From Occultella kanbiaonis (GTDB lineage: Bacteria; Actinomycetota; Actinomycetes; Actinomycetales; Beutenbergiaceae): a stretch of DNA of 64,000 nt. The stretch's first letter is position 1; each line of letters opens with the position of its first letter. The stretch covers positions 558,001 through 622,000 of the forward strand of contig NZ_CP046175.1 in the NCBI RefSeq assembly GCF_009708215.1. Direction: 5' to 3'. The notes under the pieces were generated by a model that made no database searches, was not told where the DNA came from, and was given only the letters and a program-made list of their open reading frames with translations. Shown here one piece after another: positions 50,865 through 62,791 of this stretch. Both the position numbers and the translations under genes were made by a program.

Positions 50865-51725
50865 TCAGCCGCCCAACTGCGGCAACGCCTCGGCGAGCAG
50901 GTCCACCTGGGCCGGGTCGGCCGCCGTCGGGAACAGGATCAGCTCGTCCGCGCCGGCAGCGGTGAAGCCCTCCACGTAGGCCCGGACGGTGTCCGCGTCC
51001 TTGGCGGCGCCGTTGATGATCATCTCGGCGTAGTCCCCGAGGAAGCCGTAGTAGTGGCCGAGGTCGTTGCGGGCCTGCTGCTGCGCGTTCGGTCCGAGCG
51101 CGTAGTAGGACAGGGCCACCACGCGTGGCTTGCCCTCGCGTCCGGCGTCCTGCCAGGCGGTGGTCAGCGCGGGCAGGGCCTGGGCGACGGCGTCCGGCGG
51201 GGCGCCACCGATGGTCAGTCCGTCGCCGTACCGGACCGCCCGCTGGATGGCCCGGGCGCCGCCACCGCCGACGAGGACCTGCGGGCGGCTGCCCGAGAGC
51301 GGTGCTGGGCCGACGCCGGTCTCGCCCGCCCAGTGCCTGGTGAGCTCCTCCAGCTGGGTGTCGAAGACCCTCCCGCGCTCGCGGAAGTCCAGGCCCGACG
51401 CGGTGTAGTCGTCCTCGCGGCCGCCGACCGCCATGCCGAGGACGAGCCGCCCGCCGGAGAGGTGGTCGAGGGTCAGGGTCTGCTTGGCGAGCAGCGCGGT
51501 GTTCGCGTGCAGCGGCGCCAGGAGGATGTCGGTGGTGAGCCGGATCCGCTCGGTGACGGCGGCTGCCGCGGCGAGGGAGACGAGCTCCTCGTAGTTGGAG
51601 TAGGTCAGTCGCCCGATCGTCCCGAGGGAGGAGAAGCCGGCGTCCTCGGCGCGGCGGGCCCAGTCCACGATCCCCGCACGGCTGACCCCCGGCACCGTAT
51701 TCGGCAGTCCGATTCCGATTTCCAT
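50865..51725 (-). CDS. LLM-class flavin-dependent oxidoreductase
   Basis: A 286-residue luciferase-like monooxygenase. MEIGIGLPNTVPGVSRAGIV at the start, RIRLTTDILLAPLHANTALL, AKQTLTLDHLSGGRLVLGM, and the GGGGARAIQRAVRYGDG cofactor motif mark the F420-dependent LLM class found widely in actinobacteria, using F420 or FMN. The substrate is not known. The ATG at 51725 begins the first beta strand. It is transcribed away from the xdh operon, with 332 bp between them. Confidence 0.9.
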   Translation of the reverse strand: MEIGIGLPNTVPGVSRAGIVDWARRAEDAGFSSLGTIGRLTYSNYEELVSLAAAAAVTERIRLTTDILLAPLHANTALLAKQTLTLDHLSGGRLVLGMAVGGREDDYTASGLDFRERGRVFDTQLEELTRHWAGETGVGPAPLSGSRPQVLVGGGGARAIQRAVRYGDGLTIGGAPPDAVAQALPALTTAWQDAGREGKPRVVALSYYALGPNAQQQARNDLGHYYGFLGDYAEMIINGAAKDADTVRAYVEGFTAAGADELILFPTAADPAQVDLLAEALPQLGG

Positions 51726-51907
51726 CAGCCACTCCTCACGTCGTTGTTCCCCGTGCCAGATCCGGCGTGAGGGCCAACCGGCGCACCGACCGAGCGATTC
51801 CGGCGGTCGGCGCGCGTTCGCCCTGGGCGAAACGGCCCTCGGGCCCAGCATGGCGCCATCGCTCCGGGGTCGCACGCGCCGGGGTGGGAGGCAGATGGCA
51901 GTCCGTA

Positions 51908-51971
51908 CGTGGTATCCGAGACCCGATGGTTATGATGGGAACGGCCCAGCACGTCGTTGGCATGGATAACC
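51908..51971 (+). promoter_or_regulatory. Candidate promoter region upstream of xdhA
   Basis: The 332-bp gap between the LLM gene and xdhA contains TATGAT at 51931-51936, a near-consensus -10 box in a locally AT-rich patch, and an inverted pair GGTTAT (51928-51933) / ATAACC (51966-51971) spanning the likely start of transcription, which could be a regulator site. No convincing -35 is seen. The rest of the gap shows nothing further. Confidence 0.4.
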
Positions 51972-52057
51972 GGCGTCTCGGCTGTTGCCCCAACCATGCG
52001 CATAATCGGCTGATCCTCCCGTCCGGCGGGTGGCAGGCTCAACGAGGAGCGTGGGAG

Positions 52058-56025
<3,968 letters not shown>

Positions 56026-56028
56026 GTG

Positions 56029-56880
56029 ATGGACTGGCTGGGCGCCGTCCAACGGTTGCGGAGCGAGGGGCGACCAGCGGTCCTGGTGACCGTCACGTCC
56101 GTGCGCGGCCACGCCCCGCGTGAGGCGGGCGCGAAGATGGTGGTCTCCGCCGACGGCAGCTGGGGCAGCATCGGCGGCGGGAACCTGGAGGAGACCGCCA
56201 TCGAGCAGGCCCGGGTCCTGATCGCGGCCGGCACTCTCGCACCGTTGACCCTGGCGGCGGCCCTCAATGAGCACGTGACCAACAAGCACGGTCAGCAGTG
56301 CTGCGGCGGGGTGGTGGACGTGCTCCTCGAGCCGCTGCCGGCCCGGCCCGTGGTGGCCGTGTTCGGTATCGGGCACGTCGGGCTGGAACTCGGACGGATC
56401 CTGTCCCGGCTCCCGCTCGTGGTGCACCTCGCGGACAGCCGGTCGGCGCAGATCGCCGCCGCGACTGCCCTCGGGCTGGACGACGGACCCGCCGACGTCC
56501 ACCTGACCCACGCCCCGATCCCGGAGACGCTGATGAGCGCACTGCCGGCCGGAGCGCACGTGCTGATCATGTCCCACGACCACGCCGAGGACATGGTGCT
56601 CTGCGATGCCGCACTGCGCCGCGGCGACCTCGGCTCGATCGGCCTGATCGGTTCGTCCGCGAAGTGGCAGCGGTTCCGCAAGCGGCTGCGCGAGGCGGGC
56701 CACACGGATGCCGCGATCGGGACGGTCACCTGCCCGATCGGGTTGCCGGGCCTGCACGGCAAGGAGCCGGCCGTCATCGCGATCAGCGCCGCCGCCGCGC
56801 TGCTCGAGACCTTGCAGCGCGAACCGGGTGCCGGACTTCATGCCGCCGACGTGAGCGCGGCGCTCACGCCCGTGCACTGA
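56029..56880 (+). CDS. xdhC: Xanthine dehydrogenase accessory protein
   Basis: A 283-residue XdhC/CoxI-family protein. The N-terminal domain has VTVTSVRGHAPREAGAKMVV and GSIGGGNLEETAIEQAR, and the C-terminal Rossmann domain VVAVFGIGHVGLELGRIL, IMSHDHAEDMVLCDAALRR and IGLIGSSAKWQRF. XdhC binds molybdenum cofactor, aids its sulphuration, and inserts it into XdhB. The HGQQCCGGVVDVLLE segment supplies the cysteines for cofactor binding. The ATG at 56029 is preferred over the GTG just before it, which directly follows the xdhB stop. Confidence 0.94.
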   Translation: MDWLGAVQRLRSEGRPAVLVTVTSVRGHAPREAGAKMVVSADGSWGSIGGGNLEETAIEQARVLIAAGTLAPLTLAAALNEHVTNKHGQQCCGGVVDVLLEPLPARPVVAVFGIGHVGLELGRILSRLPLVVHLADSRSAQIAAATALGLDDGPADVHLTHAPIPETLMSALPAGAHVLIMSHDHAEDMVLCDAALRRGDLGSIGLIGSSAKWQRFRKRLREAGHTDAAIGTVTCPIGLPGLHGKEPAVIAISAAAALLETLQREPGAGLHAADVSAALTPVH

Positions 56881-56960
56881 TCAAAAATGGGCGGCGCGGG
56901 CCCGACGGCCGCTGCTACCTTGTCGCGGAAGCCGTGCGAGAGAACGAGGAGGTGGTACCC

Positions 56961-57011
56961 GTGAACGTAACGACGTGGGTGCTCCTGTTCGGGGTCACGG
57001 TCGGGCGATAG
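56961..57011 (+). CDS. Possible 16-residue leader peptide
   Basis: A short reading frame with a very strong Shine-Dalgarno (GAGGAGG seven to eight bases before GTG) encodes MNVTTWVLLFGVTVGR and stops 47 bp before the hydrolase gene. The central WVLLFGVTV is hydrophobic. Such a strong ribosome site ahead of a tiny frame suggests a leader peptide or small membrane peptide. There is no further proof; it could be a chance frame in the 178-bp gap. Confidence 0.35.
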   Translation: MNVTTWVLLFGVTVGR

Positions 57012-57058
57012 GTCGTCCGGGAGCGCCGTTCCAGCGAGCACTCCCGAAAGGCACGACC

Positions 57059-57805
57059 ATGCACTTCACCTCCGAACAGCGCCTCGACGACGGCGTCCTC
57101 GAACGCGAGTTCACACTCGACCGTGGCCCTGGCATCCCCGGCTTCCTGTGGACGCCCGCAGCTGCGACAGGATCAGCGCCGGCGCCGCTGATCCTGCTCG
57201 GCCATCCCGGCGGACTGCGCGCCATGTACCCCCGGCTGGTGGGGCGGGCCCGGCAGGCCGCGGCGAACGGCTTCGCCACGGCCACCATCGAATCCCCGGG
57301 CAGCGGTGACCGGCCCCGATCGGCCGACGCCGAGCAGGCCCGCGCCGAGCTGCGCCGGGCGGTGCTGGCCGGCGAACCGGTCGCCGACGAGATCGTCGAC
57401 CGGCTGGTCCTCCCGCTCGTCGAGAAGGCGGTCCCGGAATGGCAGAGCGCCCTGGACGCCCTCCTCGCCCTGCCCGGGATCGGAGGCCCGGTCGGGTACT
57501 CGGGCGGGGTGATCGCCGTCGGTGTCCGGTTGGCGGTGGTCGAACCGCGCATCGTGGCCGCCGGCCTCTTCGCCGGCAGCTACGTGCCCCGCGCCACGTT
57601 CGACGAGGCCCGCCGGGTCACGATCCCGCTGCACGTCCTGCTGCAGTGGGACGACGAAGGCAACGACCGGCAGCAGGCACTCGATCTGTTCGACGCCTTC
57701 GGCTCCCAGGAGAAGACGCTGCAGGCCAACCTGGGCGGTCACACCGGCGTCCCGCAGTTCGCGGGGGAGGACGCGGCCCGGTTCTTCGCTCGGCACCTGA
57801 CGTGA
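57059..57805 (+). CDS. Alpha/beta hydrolase
   Basis: A 248-residue hydrolase. The oxyanion-hole segment is LILLGHPGGL, the nucleophile elbow GYSGGVIAVG (GxSxG with Ser), the acid is expected near LLQWDDEG, and the His is in NLGGHTGVPQF. This ordering fits dienelactone-hydrolase or FrsA-like esterases. The substrate is unknown. The ATG at 57059 has GAAAGG about ten bases upstream. It sits alone between xdhC and the convergent AlkD-like gene, possibly under control of the short frame just upstream. Confidence 0.82.
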   Translation: MHFTSEQRLDDGVLEREFTLDRGPGIPGFLWTPAAATGSAPAPLILLGHPGGLRAMYPRLVGRARQAAANGFATATIESPGSGDRPRSADAEQARAELRRAVLAGEPVADEIVDRLVLPLVEKAVPEWQSALDALLALPGIGGPVGYSGGVIAVGVRLAVVEPRIVAAGLFAGSYVPRATFDEARRVTIPLHVLLQWDDEGNDRQQALDLFDAFGSQEKTLQANLGGHTGVPQFAGEDAARFFARHLT

Positions 57806-57832
57806 GGCCGGCCGTCGGGCGGGCCGGACGGA

Positions 57833-58501
57833 CTAACCCGCCTCTTGCCGGCGCACGATCTCGGTGATCCAGGTCGGTGCGAACGGTGAGGTGCAGTTCG
57901 GCGGGGTCGGATAGTCCTTGAGGACCTCGAGCCGCTCGCCGATGTCAAGGGCGCGGGCGCGCAGCGACGGATGGCGGATCCCGATCTGGGCGAGCGTCTC
58001 GTTCATCGCCCACTGCAGGGGGTCCGGGGCGTCCTTCATCTGCGCCTCGATGAGGTCGAGCAGCCCGGTCAGGTCGAGGCCCTCGGGCCGCTTGTTCACC
58101 CGCTCGGTGGTCAGCTCCCAGCCGGCGCTGGCCACCGCCGGGTCGGCGTCGGTGAACCAGGCGACCCGCAGGTCCTCGGCGTTCGGGTTCTTCTTCACCA
58201 CGTAGTTGATCAGCCAGTAGTGCACCTTGGGCTGCGGGGACTCACGCAGCATGGTGTCCAGCTCGTCGTAGCCGAACGCCTTCGGCCGGCAGATCAGCAG
58301 AGCCACCAGCCGGGCCGCCGTGTCCCCGGTGTCCCAGAGTTCGACGGCGAGGTCCTGGTTCGTCTTCAGCGGCTTCGCCACGGCCCGCAGTTTGGTGAGG
58401 TTGACGCCGTGATCGTCGCCGTGGCGCTCGTTCACCTCGCGGACCCTCGGGTCCTCGAGCGCGGCCAGCTCCGCCAGTACCCGTGCCACCGTGTCAGACA
58501 T
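57833..58501 (-). CDS. AlkD-like DNA alkylation repair (HEAT repeat) protein
   Basis: A 222-residue all-helical protein. Repeated helix pairs such as RAVAKPLKTNQDLAVELWDT and RLVALLICRPKAFGYDELD, then INYVVKKNPNAEDLRVAWFT, resemble the HEAT-like repeats of AlkC/AlkD DNA glycosylases, which flip out alkylated bases. The conserved WD pair in a LWDTGD segment is present, but the exact active-site aspartate of AlkD cannot be assigned from sequence. The ATG at 58501 fits the first helix. The C-terminus ends in WITEIVRRQ. A 388-bp gap upstream is filled by repeats. Confidence 0.75.
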   Translation of the reverse strand: MSDTVARVLAELAALEDPRVREVNERHGDDHGVNLTKLRAVAKPLKTNQDLAVELWDTGDTAARLVALLICRPKAFGYDELDTMLRESPQPKVHYWLINYVVKKNPNAEDLRVAWFTDADPAVASAGWELTTERVNKRPEGLDLTGLLDLIEAQMKDAPDPLQWAMNETLAQIGIRHPSLRARALDIGERLEVLKDYPTPPNCTSPFAPTWITEIVRRQEAG

Positions 58502-58579
58502 CGTGAGCCTCCCGCGCGTCACCACCGAACCGAGCTCCATGGTGGCACGCCCCTCCGCCGGCCGGAACCGGGTCGACCG

Positions 58580-58597
58580 GCGCTTCCGCGGAAGCGC
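58580..58597. repeat. Dispersed 18-bp palindrome, copy 2
   Basis: A perfect GCGCTTCCGCGGAAGCGC in the gap upstream of the AlkD-like gene, identical in all 18 bases to copies 2620-2637 and 63389-63406. It lies next to, but outside, the 75-bp tandem repeats. Confidence 0.85.
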
Positions 58598-58610
58598 GCG
58601 CCACCTTCCA

Positions 58611-58855
58611 CGTGTCGCGACAGGGGGAGCCGAGGGCGCTCCGGTTCCCCTGTCGCGAAATGCGAGTTCTGCGCCTACCCACCCACATCTCAGGACAGGG
58701 GAGTCAAGGGGGCTCCAGTTCCCCTGGCCCAAAATGCGGGTCCTGCGCCGACCTACCCACACTTCACGACAGGGGAAGCGAGGGCCCACTCGACTGACGT
58801 GAAGTGCGGTCGCGCACACCCAGCCACATCTCACGACAGGGGAGTCACTCGGTGC
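58611..58855. repeat. Tandem repeats of about 75 bp with internal hairpins
   Basis: The word GACAGGGG starts at 58619, 58694, 58768 and 58835 (periods 75, 74 and 67 bp). Each unit contains GGGGA...TTCCCC-type arms, a TGCG(A/G)GT-type box, and an ACCCACAC/CCACATCTCA-type end. The first unit is a strong hairpin: CGCGACAGGGG (58616-58626) pairs with CCCCTGTCGCG (58647-58657), with GAGC/GCTC inside. The units are degenerate copies of one intergenic element and occupy most of the gap between the AlkD-like and ddh genes. No gene is seen in them. Confidence 0.75.
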
Positions 58856-58889
58856 GCGCAAGGGTCGTCGATCGCGCGCAGCCGGAGCG

Positions 58890-59876
58890 TCAGAGCAGCT
58901 CGGCCCGCAGTTGTGCTGGCGTCTTGGGCGAGAGCAGCCCCGGGGGCACGTCCAGCACGGTGACCGCACCGGTCCGGCCCTGCTCGTTCAGGCGGTGCAC
59001 GGCCCGCGCGTAGGCGACGAGCACGCTCGCGGTGAACCCCGGGTTGCTCTCCAGGGCGAGCCGGTACTCGATCACCTGGGCATGCGCGTCACTGGTGTGG
59101 CCGCTCCGGACCACGAACCCGCCGTGCGGCATGGCGTCGTGGTCGCGGCGCAGTTCCTCGTCCGAGATGAACTCCACCGTGGTGTCGTAGTCGGCGAAGT
59201 AGTCCGGCATCCCGACGATCGCGGCCCGGACCTCGTCCGCGTCGGCGCCGGGCTCGAGGACCACGAAGCACGCCCGGGTGTGCTTGTCCCGGGCGTTCAG
59301 GTCCGGTCGCTCGCCCGAGCGGACCCGGTCGATCGCCTGCTGTGACGGGATCGTGTACTGCACCCCGGCGCCGACCCCCGGCACCCGCCGGATCGCGTCC
59401 GAGTGTCCCTGGCTGAGGCCTCGACCCCAGAACGTGTAGGTCGCGCCGTCGGGCAGCAGCGCCTCGCCGTAGGCGCGGTTGATCGAGAACATCCCCGGGT
59501 CCCACCCGGCCGAGATCAGCGCGGTCCTGCCACCGGCTCGCGCCGGACCGTCGACGGCGTCGAAGTACTCGGGGATCCGGGCGTGGGTGTCGAAGCTGTC
59601 CACCGTGTTGAAACGAGCCGCCAGAGCCGGGCCCTGCTCGGGCAGGTCCGACTTGGAGCCACCGCAGAGGATCAGCACATCGATGTCGGCAGTCCGTTCA
59701 CCGAGGGCGTCCATCGCGAACACCGGGGCCGCCGGGTCCAATGCCGTCACGCTCTCCGGCGGGCGGCGGGTGAAGATCCCGACCAGGATCAGGTCCGGGT
59801 TCTTCGCCAGCGCGGCTTCGACGCCGCGACCCAGGTTGCCGTACCCGGCGATGCCGATCCGGATGGGTGCGCTCAT
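58890..59876 (-). CDS. ddh: Meso-diaminopimelate D-dehydrogenase
   Basis: A 328-residue NADPH-dependent enzyme of the usual Ddh length. The Rossmann motif is IGIAGYGNLGRGVEAALA at the N-terminus, with GIFTRRPPE for NADP phosphate binding. LCGGSKSDLPEQGP, VDSFDTHARIPEYF, ALISAGWDPGMFSINR and FWGRGLSQGHSDAIRR are conserved in this enzyme and bind the amino acid. It makes meso-diaminopimelate from tetrahydrodipicolinate in one step, supplying lysine and, where used, peptidoglycan. It is a single gene here; the gap downstream is occupied by tandem repeats. Confidence 0.95.
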   Translation of the reverse strand: MSAPIRIGIAGYGNLGRGVEAALAKNPDLILVGIFTRRPPESVTALDPAAPVFAMDALGERTADIDVLILCGGSKSDLPEQGPALAARFNTVDSFDTHARIPEYFDAVDGPARAGGRTALISAGWDPGMFSINRAYGEALLPDGATYTFWGRGLSQGHSDAIRRVPGVGAGVQYTIPSQQAIDRVRSGERPDLNARDKHTRACFVVLEPGADADEVRAAIVGMPDYFADYDTTVEFISDEELRRDHDAMPHGGFVVRSGHTSDAHAQVIEYRLALESNPGFTASVLVAYARAVHRLNEQGRTGAVTVLDVPPGLLSPKTPAQLRAELL

Positions 59877-59936
59877 TAGAATTCTGTCCTCGCCGCCTGG
59901 GTGCCGCGCGTTCGCGCTCTGGTTGACCCGATCATG

Positions 59937-60914
59937 TCAGGGGAGCGGCCGTGAGGCGGCCTCGGCGAACCGGCGCGAGAGGAGCTCGAACGCGTCCTCG
60001 AGTTCGTGAGGAGCGACGTCGGTGATGGCTGTGTCGAAGCGGCCGATCGACGCGGCCAACGCCACCCACGACCAGGACCCGGCGACCAGTCGGCACCGGT
60101 CGCCGTCGAGCGGTTCGACGGTGCCGTCGTGGACGAACGGAGCGACCTCGCGCGCGGGCAGGGCCAGCACCACTTCGCCCGTGCAGGGCCAAGCATTCCC
60201 CCGGTCCGAGCCCTTGAACCGCCCGGCGAGGAAGTCGTGGACGTTCCCGCCGGGCACGGTGCGTGGTGTGAACCGGGGGCCTGTCGGTATCCGCGGGGTC
60301 AGCCGGTCGAGACGGTAGACCCGCCAGTCCTCGCGGTCGAGGTTCCAGGCGACGAGGTACCAGCGCCCGTTGCGGAACACCACGTGGTGTGGTTCGCCGC
60401 GGCACCGTGACGGCGCCGTGTCCGGATCCTGCCCGACCGCCAGGTAGTCGAAGCGCAGGACCTCGCGCGCCCTGACCGCGGCGCTCACGGCGAGCAGGAC
60501 TGCGGTGTCCACCGTTGCCGCGGGCTCGGCGGGCAGGGCCGTGAACGTGACACCGTCGACCCGGTGCCGCACCCGGGAGGGCAGCACCTGCCGGACCGTC
60601 GCCAGCGCACGCAGCGCCGCCTCGCCGTCCGCCGCACCGGAGACCGCGGCGACCTGGAGCGCGAGCGCGAGGGCCACGGCCTGATCGTCGTCGAACAACA
60701 GCGGCGGCAGCTCCGATCCCGCGTCGAGCCGGTAGCCGCCGTCCGGGCCCTTGATCGCGGTGATCCGATACCCCAGTTCGCGCAGATGGTCGACGTCGCG
60801 CCGCAGTGTGCGGTCGCTGATCTCCAGCCGTTCGGACAGGACCCGGCCGGGCCAGTCGCGCCGGGTCTGCAGCATCGACAGCAGTCTGAGCATCCGTGAG
60901 GGTGATCCGGCCAT
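59937..60914 (-). CDS. WYL-domain transcriptional regulator
   Basis: A 325-residue regulator. The N-terminal HTH is PSRMLRLLSMLQTRRDWPG, then LSERLEISDRTLRRDVDHLR and the wing YRITAIKGPDGGYRLDAG. A WYL domain follows near residue 150-220 (VLRFDYLAVGQDPDTAPSRC, then GRWYLVAWNLDREDWRVYRL), and a WCX-type C-terminus ends it. WYL domains bind nucleic acid fragments or other ligands. ATG at 60914 begins MAGSPSRML; an in-frame ATG at 60944 has a GGAGAA about 11 bases upstream and cannot be excluded. It is divergent from the VOC gene, its likely target. Confidence 0.9.
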   Translation of the reverse strand: MAGSPSRMLRLLSMLQTRRDWPGRVLSERLEISDRTLRRDVDHLRELGYRITAIKGPDGGYRLDAGSELPPLLFDDDQAVALALALQVAAVSGAADGEAALRALATVRQVLPSRVRHRVDGVTFTALPAEPAATVDTAVLLAVSAAVRAREVLRFDYLAVGQDPDTAPSRCRGEPHHVVFRNGRWYLVAWNLDREDWRVYRLDRLTPRIPTGPRFTPRTVPGGNVHDFLAGRFKGSDRGNAWPCTGEVVLALPAREVAPFVHDGTVEPLDGDRCRLVAGSWSWVALAASIGRFDTAITDVAPHELEDAFELLSRRFAEAASRPLP

Positions 60915-61024
60915 GACATTCAGTGTGCGCCGGGAAGCGGACATCAGATGACCGGTTCTCCGATGAGGCTCTTCTCGACAGCCGGAATCCATGCCGGTTC
61001 TCACGAGAGCAAGGAATCGCAGAC

Positions 61025-61447
61025 ATGACCGTCAACGTCACGCCGCACCTGAACTTCCGCGGGAACGCCCGCCAGGCGCTGGAGTTCTACCAGTCCGTGT
61101 TCGGAGGCGAGCTGACCATCGCCAGCTACGCCGACCTGGGCAACACCGATCCGGCCACCGCCGACCACGTCACGTTCGGCCAGGTCGTCGCCGAGAACGG
61201 CTTCCGTGTCATGGCCTACGACGCATACCCGCAGCTGCCGTGGGACCAGGGTCAGGACCCGTTCTTCGTCTCCGTCCGCGGCACCGACCCCGCCGAGCTC
61301 CAGGGCTTCTGGGACGCGCTCGTCGACGGAGCCGAGGTGAAGCAGCCGATCGGCCCCTCGCAGTGGGCCCCGCTCTACGGCCAACTCACCGACCGCTTCG
61401 GCATTACCTGGGTGCTGGATATCGCCGTGGAGTACCCGACGGCCTGA
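61025..61447 (+). CDS. VOC-family (PhnB-like) protein
   Basis: A 140-residue vicinal-oxygen-chelate fold protein. VNVTPHLNFRGNARQALEFY, QSVFGGELTIASYADLG and the closing FGITWVLDIAVEY are typical of the PhnB/YdcL-like subgroup, used for small-molecule binding or resistance, and usually lacking a defined reaction. ADHVTFGQVVAENGFRVMAY is the middle strand pair. The ATG at 61025 is used. A WYL regulator is divergent and 80-110 bp away. Confidence 0.88.
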   Translation: MTVNVTPHLNFRGNARQALEFYQSVFGGELTIASYADLGNTDPATADHVTFGQVVAENGFRVMAYDAYPQLPWDQGQDPFFVSVRGTDPAELQGFWDALVDGAEVKQPIGPSQWAPLYGQLTDRFGITWVLDIAVEYPTA

Positions 61448-61462
61448 CCGGCCGCACCGGCG

Positions 61463-62089
61463 CTAGACCAGGTGCGCAAGCGCCCCGATCATCCGGTCCT
61501 CGATCCCGTCCGGGCCGATGAAGATGCGCGTGCTGGCCCGCTGGTGCGCGATGCCGTGCAGCCCCAGCCACAGCGCGACGGCGTCGTCGGCCGGCGAGTC
61601 GCTGCTGGAGGTGCCGTCCTGGACGCATCGGCCCAGTGCCTCGCGGATGACTGCCATGCTGCCATCCCCCAGCGAGCGCAGCCGATCCTCCGTGATCGTC
61701 TCGTCCAGCTCGGGGATCCACTCGCCGCCGAACATCGCCCGGTAGGAGCCGGGGTGCTCGACGGCGAAGGTGAGGTACGCCTGGCAGCCGGCGACGAGCT
61801 GCGCGCGCGGTTCGGCTCCCGCGGCATCCACGGCCGCGCGCAGGGACTGCTCGAGCGCGGCGAAGTCCTGCTCGACGACGGCCAGCATCATCGCGGGCTG
61901 ACCGTCGAAGTGCCGGTAGATGGAGGGCGCCGCGATCCCGACGGACCGCGCCACGGCTCGCAGCGTCACGGCGCGACTGTCCCCGGTCTCGTTCAACAGG
62001 CCGGCTGCTGCGGCGAGGATCTCCTCGCGCAGCCGGCCGCCCTCGCCTCGGGGATTGCGTGTCCGTCCGGTGTCACGTTCGTTCGGCAT
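61463..62089 (-). CDS. TetR-family transcriptional regulator
   Basis: A 208-residue repressor. The HTH is REEILAAAAGLLNETGDSRA, then VTLRAVARSVGIAAPSIYRH, ending in IYRHFDGQPAMM. The ligand domain belongs to the TetR_C_13-like group, with LVAGCQAYLTFAVEHPGSYR and AMFGGEWIPEL. The ATG at 62089 is chosen; an ATG four codons upstream (62101) is possible. It is divergent from a small membrane protein gene, and direct (CTCGTAAG) and inverted (GTAACC/GGTTAC) repeats lie between them. Confidence 0.92.
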   Translation of the reverse strand: MPNERDTGRTRNPRGEGGRLREEILAAAAGLLNETGDSRAVTLRAVARSVGIAAPSIYRHFDGQPAMMLAVVEQDFAALEQSLRAAVDAAGAEPRAQLVAGCQAYLTFAVEHPGSYRAMFGGEWIPELDETITEDRLRSLGDGSMAVIREALGRCVQDGTSSSDSPADDAVALWLGLHGIAHQRASTRIFIGPDGIEDRMIGALAHLV

Positions 62090-62090
62090 G

Positions 62091-62148
62091 CTCGTAAGCA
62101 TACGGGTGTCAGCTCTTGCGCGTAACCCTAAAGCACTCGTAAGGTTAC
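62091..62148. promoter_or_regulatory. Candidate operator between TetR and membrane protein genes
   Basis: The 90-bp divergent gap contains CTCGTAAG twice as a direct repeat (62091-62098 and 62136-62143), and an inverted pair GTAACC (62122-62127) / GGTTAC (62143-62148). The local sequence is AT-rich for this genome. One of these is probably the site of the adjacent TetR protein. Confidence 0.5.
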
Positions 62149-62179
62149 AACCGTTCACCTATCGCGAGAGAAGGCAGTC

Positions 62180-62791
62180 ATGAGCACCCGAACCACGCAG
62201 AGCACCCCCACCCCCACCGTCGTCGACCGCTGGTCCCGCGCCATCGAGCGCACCGCCGTCATCAGTGCCTGGATCGGCACGATCCTGGTCCCCGCCGGCT
62301 TCGCCAAGATCGCCATCGCACCGATCGCACTGACGCTCATCGCGACCCTCGCCGGCCCCTCGATGCGCCGACTGTGGTGGGCCGCGACGGGTCTCGCCGC
62401 CATCTATGCGATCCCCTTCACGCTGTACGCCGTGAACCCGAACCGGGCGCCGAGCCTGTCCAAGGACATGGACCTCATCTGGTGGGTCGTCATCCCGGTC
62501 GTCGGCGTCGTCTACCTGGTCGCCTACTACCGCGGCCGCCGACGTGCGCCGTCGGCCACCGGGGGAGCGCCATCGACCGCGCCAGCGGCACCCCGGGCCG
62601 GTAGGCGAGATGCTCGTGCGACGGGGCCCCCACCACGGTCAGGTCCGCGCGTGCACCCACGCCGAGGTGCCCGACGTCGTCGCGCCGCAGAGCCAGGGCC
62701 CCGCCGGCGGTGGCCGCCCACAACGCCTCGGCGGGAGTCAGGTGCATCTCCCGCACGGCGAGGGCGACGCACAGCGGCATCGAGCTGGTGA
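62180..62791 (+). CDS. Small membrane protein with anomalous C-terminal tail
   Basis: The frame encodes 203 residues. Residues 25-120 hold about four transmembrane segments: [52 protein letters not shown] and [18 protein letters not shown]. Homologues of such proteins normally end soon after. Here the frame continues for some 80 residues of Arg/Pro-rich sequence, overlapping the end of hutI by 302 bp on the other strand. The tail is probably a non-functional extension. The ATG at 62180 has GAGAGAAGG upstream. It is divergent from a TetR regulator, the likely controller. Confidence 0.7.
   Translation: MSTRTTQSTPTPTVVDRWSRAIERTAVISAWIGTILVPAGFAKIAIAPIALTLIATLAGPSMRRLWWAATGLAAIYAIPFTLYAVNPNRAPSLSKDMDLIWWVVIPVVGVVYLVAYYRGRRRAPSATGGAPSTAPAAPRAGRRDARATGPPPRSGPRVHPRRGARRRRAAEPGPRRRWPPTTPRRESGASPARRGRRTAASSW

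Noticed and set aside
57833-58969. N-terminal extension of the AlkD-like protein to 378 residues
   Set aside because: The added residues would be read through the intergenic tandem repeats and the dispersed palindrome and have no domain; the ATG at 58501 fits the first helix.
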